NCBI GenBank assembly: GCA_017506865.1 | Contig: JAFCMP010000146.1 | Span: forward strand, 434,001-498,000 | Direction: 5' to 3' | DNA: 64,000 nt | DNA from: Tribonema minus | Lineage: Eukaryota > Sar > Xanthophyceae > Tribonematales > Tribonemataceae | In this document: piece by piece, positions 1 to 8,583 of the stretch | How the letters are laid out: each line of letters opens with the position of its first letter | How positions within the stretch are numbered: position 1 is the first letter of the stretch | Program-made: the position numbers and the translations under genes | The notes under the pieces: generated by a model | The model's database searches: none | Told to the model about the DNA's origin: nothing | The model's input: only the letters and a program-made list of their open reading frames with translations

Positions 1-203
1 TGCCGTCTGACGGCGTGATGGAGTGGGTAACATCCATTGCTGTCGGCCTCGTTCAAGCCGTCAAGGGACACGATCATGAGTTGGCGGGCGCCGTGTCCGA
101 GTTGCATGCAATGAACGCTGCAGATTGCTGTCATGTCGGTTCAACACACGATATACATTTTAACGGCATCCATTTAAAACCGCGCGCAGCATGCACGCCA
201 TCT
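1..203. other. Window edge, no gene recognised
   Basis: This stretch lies 3' of the recombinase gene. Only short ORFs without recognisable features are present. Positions 2-14 form a small hairpin, GCCGTC-T-GACGGC. I see nothing else that I can support. Confidence 0.4.
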
Positions 204-1676
204 TCAGCGCGACATGTACTTTGAGAGACGGGCGCGCTTGGCCTCCAGCTTCTGCTCGTCCACCTCCAGCAGCCGCTTGAGGTGACGCCTGGAGCGCTCC
301 GCCTTGCGCTTGTACCGCTCCGCCTTGTTGCCGTAGTGGATGATGTTCGCGATGAGGGCGTTTTCCGTGTCGTCCGAATCGCCGGCCGCGGCGGCAGCAC
401 CGCCCCCCGAGTAGGCGGTGGCGTCGGCGCCGTCTGCGCCTCCCTCGTCGGCGCCGTCCGCGCCCCCCTCGTCGGCGCCGTCTGCGCCTCCCTCGTCGGC
501 GCCGTCTGTGCCGTCCGTGCCTCCGTCGGCGGCGGCGTCCGTGCCCCCGTCGGCGGAGGCATCCGCGCCACCCTCGTCCACGGCAGCGTCCGTGCCTCCG
601 CCGGCGGCGCCGTCCACGCCTCCCTCGTTCGCGGCGTCCGCGCCTCCGTCGGTGGCGCCGTCCACACCTCCCTCGTCCGCGGCGTCTCCTTCGCCCTCAG
701 CATCGGCCTCGGCGTCAACTGATAACCCATCCTTGAGGCCGAACAGGCGGTAACCCTGGGCGCAATGATAAGCTGGCGCCCGATGCCCCAGGCGCTCCGC
801 CGTCCCGGCGATCGTGTCGGGCTTGCCGTGGTCCTTGATCTCCATGCAGTCGTACATCTGGCGGATGAGGTGGAGAGTGGCGTTCCTGCCGACGAACCAC
901 GCCTTGTACCCGTCGATGACGGCGGCCAGCAGCGGGTACATGGACTTGCCTGTCTTGCGTGACTTGATTGCGTTGCTGGCCCGCTGTTTACACAGTGTGA
1001 CCTGTTTCGGGTCGTCACCCAAAGACGCACGCACGCGCTGAACCGCCGCCATGACGTCGGCGGCAGACGCGAGCAGCAGGTCGACGACGCGCACATCCGT
1101 AGTGCCGTCCCGTTTGTTGACGGCGAACGTTTTGCCTTTCCTGCACAACTTGTGCTTGACCTCGTATTCGCCCGTCTCCACCCACTCGAATTTGCTGCAG
1201 ACGATCTCCATGTGACGCGCGCCGGTGACGATCATGATGGCGACGGACAGTATGTCGATTCCGCATCGCTCTTCCCCCTTCACGACCCGACCCGCCCACT
1301 TCCAGATCTCACGCACCTCGGCAGCCGGGTGCAAGTATTTCCCCTTGGCCTCCCATGATTTCACCAACGCCGCGTAAGCCGCCTTCACTTCCGCCGTCAG
1401 CACAGGGCAGGTGAAATGCTCGTGGAGGCGGTCGCCCCCGGCGATCAGCTGCTTGCGTGCGCTGCTGATGATGTTAGCGTATGTCTCGCGCTTGCACATG
1501 AACCCACCGTGTTGGGCTTTGAACGCCACCCTGTCCGCTTCGGAAAGGAGTTGATATGCCGCGTATATCCTGCTGCGCTCGTCAACATAGGCCAGCAGTG
1601 CGGCGTGCACCGCGGCCTTGTCGGACACGTCTAACTCCAGGGCCGTCATGTGCGCGATCACGTGTTCCTCTGCCAT
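204..1676 (-). CDS. Tyrosine recombinase resembling telomere resolvase (protelomerase)
   Basis: This intronless ORF encodes 490 residues. The start is the ATG at 1676, in a good context (GCCGAGATGG). The upstream in-frame extension has no ATG. A full set of tyrosine-recombinase catalytic residues is visible: Arg154 in VTGARHMEI, a Lys in CRKGK (about 180), His269 and Arg272 in HLIRQMY, His298 in RLGH, and Tyr309 in GYRLFGL as likely nucleophile. The LGH-to-Tyr spacing is 11 residues, not the 9 usual in phage integrases. The TGxRxxEI, IRxxY and LGH..Y layout recalls, from memory, the TelN/TelK/ResT catalytic domain. Such enzymes cut and rejoin DNA at palindromes, leaving hairpin telomeres. The alternative is a Crypton-type or viral integrase. 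Residues about 321-420 are an acidic Asp/Glu/Gly/Ala repeat, and the last 60 residues are a basic coiled coil. Recombinase identity is fairly secure; resolvase function is inferred. Confidence 0.72.
   Translation of the reverse strand: MAEEHVIAHMTALELDVSDKAAVHAALLAYVDERSRIYAAYQLLSEADRVAFKAQHGGFMCKRETYANIISSARKQLIAGGDRLHEHFTCPVLTAEVKAAYAALVKSWEAKGKYLHPAAEVREIWKWAGRVVKGEERCGIDILSVAIMIVTGARHMEIVCSKFEWVETGEYEVKHKLCRKGKTFAVNKRDGTTDVRVVDLLLASAADVMAAVQRVRASLGDDPKQVTLCKQRASNAIKSRKTGKSMYPLLAAVIDGYKAWFVGRNATLHLIRQMYDCMEIKDHGKPDTIAGTAERLGHRAPAYHCAQGYRLFGLKDGLSVDAEADAEGEGDAADEGGVDGATDGGADAANEGGVDGAAGGGTDAAVDEGGADASADGGTDAAADGGTDGTDGADEGGADGADEGGADGADEGGADGADATAYSGGGAAAAAGDSDDTENALIANIIHYGNKAERYKRKAERSRRHLKRLLEVDEQKLEAKRARLSKYMSR
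413..710 (-). repeat. In-frame minisatellite coding an acidic Gly/Asp/Ala tract
   Basis: Imperfect tandem copies of a GC-rich unit (GAC-GGC-GCC-GAC-GAG-type codons on the minus strand) encode repeated Gly-Ala-Asp-Gly and Asp-Glu-Gly-Gly blocks. The block separates the catalytic domain from the C-terminal coiled coil. Copy number probably varies between alleles. It is low-complexity linker sequence, not a catalytic element. Confidence 0.75.
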
Positions 1677-1740
1677 CTCGGCGACAATAGTCCGGCACAA
1701 TATTTTTTCGGAGTGAAGGTGTGCACTCAGCCATAATCGT

Positions 1741-1828
1741 CTCCCACGGAATGCAGGCCTCCCAAAAGAATGCACCGGGGACTTGTGTATTGGGAAGGGG
1801 GGCGGCTCAAGGTCTCCCAAAAGAATGC
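1741..1828. promoter_or_regulatory. Three related direct repeats 5' of the recombinase gene
   Basis: CTCCCAAAAGAATGC occurs at 1759-1773 and exactly again at 1814-1828. A related copy, CTCCCACGGAATGC, is at 1741-1754. They lie 65 to 150 bases upstream of the recombinase start codon. They could be promoter elements or recombinase-binding sites; the sequence alone does not say which. Confidence 0.45.
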
Positions 1829-1853
1829 GCCGACAGAATGCAAGCCAACCGAA

Positions 1854-1922
1854 GAGGGCTAGGGCTAGGGAAGGGCTAGGGCTAGGGCTAGGAGTAGGGC
1901 TAGGGTTAGGATAGGGTTAGGG
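1854..1922 (+). repeat. Degenerate telomere-like array (TTAGGG/GCTAGGG)
   Basis: About eleven units of GGGCTA and GGGTTA type run head to tail for nearly 70 bases, ending in GGGTTAGGATAGGGTTAGGG. TTAGGG is the telomere unit of many eukaryotes. The array lies between the recombinase gene and the palindrome at 2069. It is the densest of several interstitial telomere-like tracts in this window. Confidence 0.8.
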
Positions 1923-2060
1923 CCGGCACGAAAGTTCTAGTGTCAACTTCAATCGGCACGAAAGTTCATAGCTTCAACTTCAACTGGCACAAAAGTTCCC
2001 AACTTCAACTTCAACTGGCACGAAAGTTCCAGTCCCAACTTCAAGTCGCACGAAAGTTCC
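1923..2060 (+). repeat. About 31-bp tandem repeat, GGCACGAAAGTTC plus AACTTCAACTTC
   Basis: Four full units and one partial unit start at 1925, 1953, 1984, 2017 and about 2047. Each has the core GGCACGAAAGTTC, followed by a variable tail rich in AACTTC hexamers. The tail hexamer is the same motif that is dispersed through introns and spacers across the whole window. The array abuts the telomere-like tract on its left and the 28-bp palindrome on its right. Confidence 0.7.
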
Positions 2061-2068
2061 AGCCCCAT

Positions 2069-2096
2069 GGACTATATGAAACGTTTCATATAGTCC
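2069..2096. promoter_or_regulatory. Perfect 28-bp palindrome, candidate resolvase target
   Basis: The left arm GGACTATATGAAAC is followed directly by its exact reverse complement GTTTCATATAGTCC, with no spacer and no mismatch. The bases immediately outside do not extend the symmetry. It lies about 390 bases upstream of the recombinase start codon. Known protelomerase targets are palindromes of this kind. The palindrome is seen directly; its role as a target is inference. Confidence 0.6.
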
Positions 2097-2606
2097 AACT
2101 TGCAGCAGCCATTGCTTGTTGTCGGGCGAGACTCCGCATTGCGGCACAGTACAGGTGATGCTTCTTAGCGTGCTGTATGCTAATGGTGCGCGCAGCACTG
2201 GTGCGGTGGTTGCCAGGGCAGCGTCAATGTTCAGTCCACACAACTCCACAACCTGAACTTGCAAGCGAGACATTTGCCGATGGCCAGTGAATCTACTCTT
2301 TATCTGCAGCACACACACCCTTGTGGCGTGCGCCAGAGGCAAGGTAAGCAGTCACACACACGCACATGTATATACTTTGTGGAGTATATGTGTGTGCTTG
2401 TGCATGTGTTAAGTGTCAGCACTGATGATCATACAGGCAATGTTGCCGCTACCATATCCAATCACGAGGTCCGGCTGCTTAAACGCAGAGAAACAAGAGC
2501 CCCACATGTTCAGCTGCCGGTGCATTTGCATGCCGGAAATATTGGTTGCAGGGGGGTTGTGCGGCACCCTGCCCGTACGCGCAGAATGTACAGATATGCG
2601 TACAGT
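2097..2606. other. Spacer, no gene recognised
   Basis: About 500 bases between the palindrome and the first MITE hold only short ORFs on both strands, without start context or family similarity. A purine/pyrimidine-alternating TGTGTG stretch is near 2385-2405. Confidence 0.35.
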
Positions 2607-2848
2607 TAGGGTTGCCAAAACGGCATTATTGAAAAAATACGGTCAACGTATTTGTAGCGTAAACCATGCTGATCTTGACCACAGCTTTGGGTGCCCTGAG
2701 GTTTATCTTCGGGCTTACTGTGCCAGACGCAAAAATGGTATCGAAGTTCTCCAAAACCTCAATAGGCAGGAGTTTACGGTCAAATTACGGTACGATTTAC
2801 GGAGTATATTTGTAAAAAAGGTACGGTTTTGGCAACCCTACGTACAGT
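2599..2848. mobile_element. hAT-type MITE (234 bp) with 8-bp target duplication
   Basis: The element occupies 2607-2840. Its ends are inverted repeats: TAGGGTTGCCAAAAC at the left and the complement GTTTTGGCAACCCTA at the right. It is flanked by a perfect 8-bp direct repeat, CGTACAGT, at 2599-2606 and 2841-2848. An 8-bp duplication with TAGGG/CAGGG-type ends is characteristic of the hAT superfamily. The interior has no transposase and carries several TACG/AAATACG subterminal motifs, so it is a non-autonomous element. A second member lies at 33,782. Confidence 0.88.
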
Positions 2849-2999
2849 ACACACATTCAAGTTGCCGTCACATCCCACAAGGTGGCTATGCAACCCGCGC
2901 GAAACATGCGCTACTGGCCTCGAGTGTACACGCATGTAAACACTGCACTCTTAATACCCGTGCTTGCATCCCTATGGTAACGGGGGTGGTGGTAGGCGT

Positions 3000-3055
<56 letters not shown>

Positions 3056-4975
3056 GAACTCACACAAGCTGCGCCATGCACTACCCTCCTCTGCCGCGGC
3101 GCAGGTCTGCTGTCGATCTCTGGTGCAGTGCGCTGCGCGCGCTGCGCATCAGAAGTGCCGGTGCCGGACGGAGGCAGCGCTCGGCACGCGCACTGCAGCG
3201 CGCAGCCGCGACTACAATTCGCACCCTGCTAGCCCACAACGCATGCCCCCCCTCGATGCTTGCTGGCGCGACACCATACTTATGTGACAGGCGGCTTGCT
3301 GCAAGCACGAGGAGGGGTGTGTGTATGTGCGCGGAGTGCTGAAGTTGAAGCTGCGGCAATGCTCATTTCAATGTGGCGCGCATCGTTCGTGCCCCCCCGT
3401 GCGCATTGCCTCGCGGCGCGCCGCGTCCTGTGCCAGGGCTGCTTGCGCAGCCCGCGGACGGTGCAGATGCGCAACCGCCGGCCATGAGGTCAGAACAGTC
3501 AAAATGCAAGGCAGGTACTTCGAAGTATATGAATGCACAGTTCAGACCCTTGACGTAGGCCAAGATCCATTTCTGGTCTGGCAGGGCCTGGCAAATTCCT
3601 GCAGGGCCTGGTACCCTTGCAGGTATTCTGGTGGCCTGTGCTTGTGTTCAACAACGTCCAACGCCAACTGCGCACAACAAATCTTTCAGAGATCAGCGCA
3701 GCAGGTGTCGAGGCGATGCGCTGCTGGAGCGCAGCCAACGCTGCCATTGCCGCGCCTGATTTATATGCTGAGATGTCATCAATCAGACACCAACGCCGGA
3801 AGACTGTGTGACATAAGATCCTGCATGGTTATGTTTTTCATCAAAGGTGGGCCGACACCAACTTTCACCTTACACTGCGTGCAGCTGCGACCTTCAAACG
3901 AACGCGCACGCCACCGTGGGGGGACCGCAGCGCTATCCAGCGCGAGCATGACATGAACGGAGCCGCCACTTTGGCGGACGCTTACTTCTGTACCAGCGCT
4001 GCAGTCAAGAGCAGCACTCTTTCCACCTGCCGTGAAACGCACGATGCTAGCTCGCAGTAGGGGGGGGGCAGCAACGACGGTGACAGCCGGCAAGCCTGCC
4101 ACTAGCGCATGCGACATCATCATGAACCGAGGCTATCACAGCAGCCAAGTGTTGCGCGTGCGCAGTGAAGTGAAGGTTAGTGAGGGTCTCTCGAAGAGAA
4201 GTTTTTGGGGGGGGTGCGAGAATAAACCTTCAAACTTCAATCAATCCTGGCACTTTCACACTCTAGGGTGTGTGGGTGGGCCTTGTGGCTTGTGACGGTG
4301 CGAGATTTTCAGGAGCGGTTGATCGGGCACGCTCTCCAGCACTGACTGATCTGTGACGCCAAGGCTTGGGCTGCCACCGGCAGGGCACAAGCGCACAAGC
4401 TGCCTCAAGGGCGCAGGCAGCAACAATTACAGTCCCAGCCACATACCTATGAGCGGATGCTGAGCGCGGCTGCGGGTCGGAAACGTAAGGAACTTCCAAA
4501 ACGCCGCGTGGAGGAGATCGCGTGTGCTTGCAGCCATGAAGCCATTTTTTGCGCTCCTGGGCCGCCAGCGGAGCTCGCGACCTCCAGCGGCGGCTGCCAC
4601 TCCGCTTCCTGGTAAGTGTGAAGGAGCCTGGTGTGCTGTTCCGGCATAGCCCTGCTTTGAATGTGGCAACAACCGAGTCCACGTTTGGCTCCCTGTGTGC
4701 AGGTTGCCGCAGTTAACTAAGTTGAGATACTCAGACCAGACAGATGTGTTCTCATAGCTCAAAGTACACATGGCCAAAGTACACTCTTATGAACATAATC
4801 AGACTTTCTGGTGTGTGACCAAGCGACGTAAGTGATCAACTTTGGTGTGCAGCAGCACTCTTTCTGTGATGCACGCACCTACTTGAGTTCACGGCTTCTT
4901 TCAACGTTCTGTCCACCGGTGTAAGGCTGGTATGGTTCATCACAGCCTCTGCCATGCCACAGCAATACATGTGCT
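2849..4975. other. Long spacer with CAG microsatellite, no gene recognised
   Basis: A pure (GCA)n run of about 18 units is at 2999-3054. ORFs up to about 210 codons cross this stretch, but they start at GTG or TTG, are Cys/Arg-rich and show no domain. A G-run follows GTTTTT near 4200. A degenerate copy of the 5036-5100 segment is at about 4696-4755. Confidence 0.35.
2999..3054 (+). repeat. (GCA)n microsatellite
   Basis: Roughly 18 uninterrupted GCA units, outside any supported gene. Confidence 0.9.
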
Positions 4976-5266
4976 ATGTTGCACGGCATTCTCACTGTTG
5001 CTGCCCCTGTCTGTGCTATCCCTGTCTTGAATCGTGCAGGTGGCGCAGCCAAGTTGATTGAGGTACTGATCAGACCAGACCAGATGTACTCTGGGCAAGC
5101 TCGCAGCGAGGACCTTGTGAGCGACGCTATTGTGGCCGCTATTGCAGAGGCAGGTTTCACTGCAGATGACATACAGGACATCACCATAGATGGCACACAG
5201 CTGCTGCCAACGGATGCTGATGAGCTGGCGAGTAGCTCGGACATCGCAAGGTCAGAATCACCTTGA
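4976..5266 (+). CDS. Small unidentified ORF or exon
   Basis: An ATG-initiated ORF of 96 codons. An acceptor-like GTGCAG ends at 5040, and a GTCAGA donor-like site follows the codons for SSSDIA near 5250, so the true coding part may be an exon of about 70 residues. That part is acidic and even in composition, with VSDAIVAAIAEAGFTADDIQ. I do not recognise a family. It lies just 5' of the ORF starting at 5308 in the same direction, and the two could be parts of one gene. The 5' half is partly duplicated, in broken form, at 4696. Confidence 0.28.
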   Translation: MLHGILTVAAPVCAIPVLNRAGGAAKLIEVLIRPDQMYSGQARSEDLVSDAIVAAIAEAGFTADDIQDITIDGTQLLPTDADELASSSDIARSESP

Positions 5267-5307
5267 AGACTGGACCACAAACGGGTGTTGGCGGCAATGC
5301 TGCCGGA

Positions 5308-5763
5308 ATGCAACCGGCGATGGACGGCCCATCTGACAAGTATGATGGGGTGCTCCGTTACTTCGCGGCCCGCGAGTGTATAGAGCTCAGCCACCGAGTT
5401 CTGGCGCTGTTTGCGAAAAAAGCTGAGAATGTGCCGGAGGTTCAGGCGGAAGCAGGGCGCATGCGCAAGCAGTGGTCTTTGCTGTCACCTGTGTCGCGCC
5501 TTCTGTCCGAGCACGGCATCGACGCAGACGAATTTGACAAGCACGTATCAAACATCAGCAAACTCTATGGGCCTACAGACGTCGCTGAGCCCGACCTCCG
5601 TCGCGCAGAGCTGAGTGCACAGGCATGCCTCTTGCGCCGCGAAGTGCAGGATGCGCAGCCAAACCTGTCACGCTATGCAGACGAGGAGGCGCTCCGGTTC
5701 CGCCTATGGGCCCTTGACAACGTTGACGCCATTCTGTGCGACTCCCCCAGTTCTTCAAGTTGA
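5308..5763 (+). CDS. Hypothetical 151-residue acidic helical protein
   Basis: The ORF runs from an ATG at 5308 (an alternative ATG is at 5320) to TGA at 5761-5763 without an intron. The product looks soluble and helical, with many Glu, Arg and Leu residues (for example HRVLALFAKKAENVPEVQAE), and ends in a Ser-rich tail. No signal peptide, membrane segment or known motif is visible. Codon use resembles the certain exons here (GC-rich third positions), which favours a real gene. An intron with an acceptor at GACAAG (5340) would instead join it to the preceding ORF. I do not recognise the family. Confidence 0.45.
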   Translation: MQPAMDGPSDKYDGVLRYFAARECIELSHRVLALFAKKAENVPEVQAEAGRMRKQWSLLSPVSRLLSEHGIDADEFDKHVSNISKLYGPTDVAEPDLRRAELSAQACLLRREVQDAQPNLSRYADEEALRFRLWALDNVDAILCDSPSSSS

Positions 5764-7295
5764 AGTCTGTCACACCATCAGGATCAGGGGGGTGCTTGGA
5801 GAGCAGCAGCGGCGAAGCACACGGCGTCACCTTGGCAGAAAATGCATTGCCTTGCTTTGTATGTACGTAGGAGGATTCGAGTTTCACCAGAGGCCATGCA
5901 TGTACTTCTATAGGTTCTGCGCCATGCACAGCAACACGCCAAGCACAACGACATCCAATGCACACAGAACAGAAAACCGCATGTCTATGATGGCCTGTTG
6001 TGTTGCATCCACTCGTTTGTATGCCCCGCTTGTTGACGTTTCTCTTGTCCATTGCAATACGCTGCACAGCAACAGCACCAGTCAATGCTGTACAGCTCCA
6101 CAACTTGGGGTCCCCAAAGGCACACATTAATTCCCATGCCATCAGCGACGCTTTTCAGCGCCTAGGGGGACTCTTCCTTTCATTTTTGTCAACGCAAACA
6201 TGATACAGTGGCATGCTCATGTGTAGTGTAGCCTGGCGCGTCAAGCCTTTCGCGTGAGCGTGGACGCCGTGATGTCAGCGACAGAACTGCACACGCCACA
6301 TCAGTGGTTGATAAAAGTACTTTGAGGCCCGCTCGCGCCCTAAGCAATAACAAAGCAACAGAATCACACTCTGACCTGCGTATACTTTTGCGTACACGCG
6401 CGTGTATGGCAACGCAGCGCTGGTATGCCTGAGGCACCATTGAAAGGCATTATGGCCGGCGACTGTTAGAAGCATGCTTTTGATGCGCGCAGATTGAAAA
6501 GCAGTACATGACACAGTGTGTGCAGGCATGCAATTCATTCCCAGTGTGACTCATTGCAATGCAGGGAAAGTCGTGCGCAGTACTTTGCGCAGGATACAAG
6601 TGTGAAACAGAATGCGGGAATGCATGCACTTCAAAGCAGCCAAGGACACGCAGTGCGAATCCAGTCTCAAATTTGTGCATGCATACGTGATGAGTCAGGC
6701 ACCAAGTACAGGAACATCAGAGGGGAGCAAACAAGGTTCGGAGCACAGAACAGCAAAGACAACGACTTCAACGACTCTCAATAGAGCGGGTATTGAGTTT
6801 ATTAATCATGCTTCAATTGTGGAGTGTAGTGTAAGCTCAACTTGAAGTTGGCCACCTCTGATATGCTCAGGGGAGCTGGTGCATTGCATCTGCAACGTCC
6901 TGCATGCACACTGAACGATAACAGACTTACAGCTCAAGCGCTCCCTGCGCCAGGCAACAGGCCCAAAGAAACCCTGTCAAAGGTTCACGGTAGAACCCTC
7001 AGGCCGAGTCCTGTGTAGCATGCATGACAGTATGAGGGGCCCAAGCAAGAAGCGGTGACGTCAGGTTCACTGACTGCGCCAGTGCTACCCCGCTGCAGCG
7101 TTGCCGTTGCATATGCGCCACAGTACTGTATCTCCAAGACACCTCGTCACGCCAGTAGCGTGCTCTCTTCGAGAGTGGCTGAGAGGCGCAACCAGCAGGC
7201 ATGGCCATGCGGGCCGTCCCGCTGGAGCGGTCTTGACAGCAGCGCAGCGCTGATGACTCTCTCACTTGTTTACTCACTCTCTACAAAGACGCTTC
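5764..7295. other. Spacer, no gene recognised
   Basis: About 1.5 kb between the ORF ending at 5763 and the 3' end of the plastid-protein gene. Only short ORFs rich in Cys, His and Ser appear on either strand, and composition is less GC-rich than in exons. I see no RNA gene or element ends. Confidence 0.35.
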
Positions 7296-8432
7296 TCACT
7301 TCTTCTTATCGTTGCCGGTCTGCTTGGCGGCATCCGACTGCGCCTTGCGCTTCTTGATCATATAGCCCAGGGGGTCAATCGTGTACAGGGTCACCTCTCT
7401 CTCTGCCACCTCCCGCGTGACCCCCTCAATCCTCATCATGTCCTGCAACAGCGATGGCAACACAGCTGTCAACAAACTGCTGTGCGGCGTGTGTGATTAT
7501 CATCAAGGCTCCTGGTACAAGCGTGCGTGGTATTCACAGGAGTGGTCAGCGTGCATGCCGTGCTATTGAATGACGCAGGAACTGAGATTGAAGTTTGGGC
7601 AAAGTCATCGCCATTTGCGGCTGTCTGAAAAAGAGAGACGTCAGAAGTTGCAACGATACACAGATATGCAATGTCATGTGCAGGGTCTGACACCCATATG
7701 CTGGCAGCTGCAGCGCTCAGTGACACAGCAGGTAGCACTGCAGCGGTCGCGCTGCTGGGCAACAACAACGCCTCGTCTCTCGGCACCTTGCCACTGCTGA
7801 CACACACACGGTGTGAGCATGAGATGCATGAAAAGTGTTCATCTCAGTCAATACTCCGATCAACTTTTGAGAAGTTCGGGGACAGGAGATATGACCGCAC
7901 TCGAAGCGAATGCTTCAGCGTGTACTTGAATATAAGCTTCACGTCAGCAGAGTTGCGGATGTCAGCCGCACTTGTATGGTTTCTTGTAGCTGCTGTTGGT
8001 TGCCTGGGTTTACATCGCGTGTGTGACGACACAAACTGCGACAATGTCAGATTCCCTTGTTGTCAGTGCTGCTCGCTTGTGCACCAAAGGATGGCGCTGC
8101 CACCTATGGAGACAATTTGTTGACAGCATGATCCATCGCCAATGTACTACGCCAGCGAAATGGCAGCATTCATAGCAAAGACCGCTTCAGTCGCTTCTAG
8201 TAGACAGTCCCACCTCTATCCATTTGGCGCGCCGGGGGTCCGCCTCTGCATTCCTCTTGACTTGAGCGCGCTGCCAATCGCCAAACTTCTGAAAGATAGA
8301 CCTGTCCTCACTGTCCTTGGCTGCTCGAAGCTGCGGTTCGCTACCTCTAGTCCGCACCGGGCCGCACACAAACGCGCTTGCCGCCGCTAGAGTCAGCAAA
8401 ATCAGTGGCAAGCATAAGCGTCGCAAGGCCAT
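7296..8432 (-). CDS. Plastid-targeted small protein of unknown function (2 exons)
   Basis: The exons are 8432-8214 and 7442-7296, giving 121 residues. The intron has a GTGGGA donor and a TTGCAG acceptor, and both junctions are phase 0. The N-terminus is MALRR followed by a hydrophobic stretch (residues 7-18) and ASAF at 18-21. Phe directly after a signal-peptide cleavage site is the known marker of stramenopile plastid pre-sequences, so import through the ER into the plastid is likely. The mature part is charged and helical (SIFQKFGDWQRAQVKR), then EGVTREVAEREVTLYTIDP, and it ends in a Lys-rich tail. I recognise no catalytic motif; a structural or assembly factor is possible. It is divergent from the PECT gene, with 151 bases between start codons. 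Confidence 0.72.
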
Positions 8433-8583
8433 GTTTGCACACTGTGTGTGCAAACCACAAACCTCAAGTTGCCACCGCAACCTCAAGAGTTCACTCAGCG
8501 TTCACCTGCATCCGGGCACCGCTTTGAGAAAAGCAGCGACACCAGAGTGGTGGAGGCGGCGCCGACAGCAGTGTTACGTCCCA
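8433..8583. promoter_or_regulatory. Divergent promoter region, plastid protein / PECT
   Basis: Only 151 bases separate two start codons on opposite strands, so both promoters and 5' leaders must share or overlap this stretch, unless unseen upstream exons exist. I see no clear TATA box. Confidence 0.4.

Noticed and set aside
131-1096. 321-codon minus-strand frame overlapping the recombinase gene
   Set aside because: It lies in a second frame of the same strand and is Thr/Arg/Pro repeat sequence produced by the recombinase's acidic minisatellite. It has no independent features.
3321-3956. 211-codon plus-strand ORF
   Set aside because: It starts at GTG, is Cys/Arg-rich, has no family pattern and lies in repeat-rich spacer.
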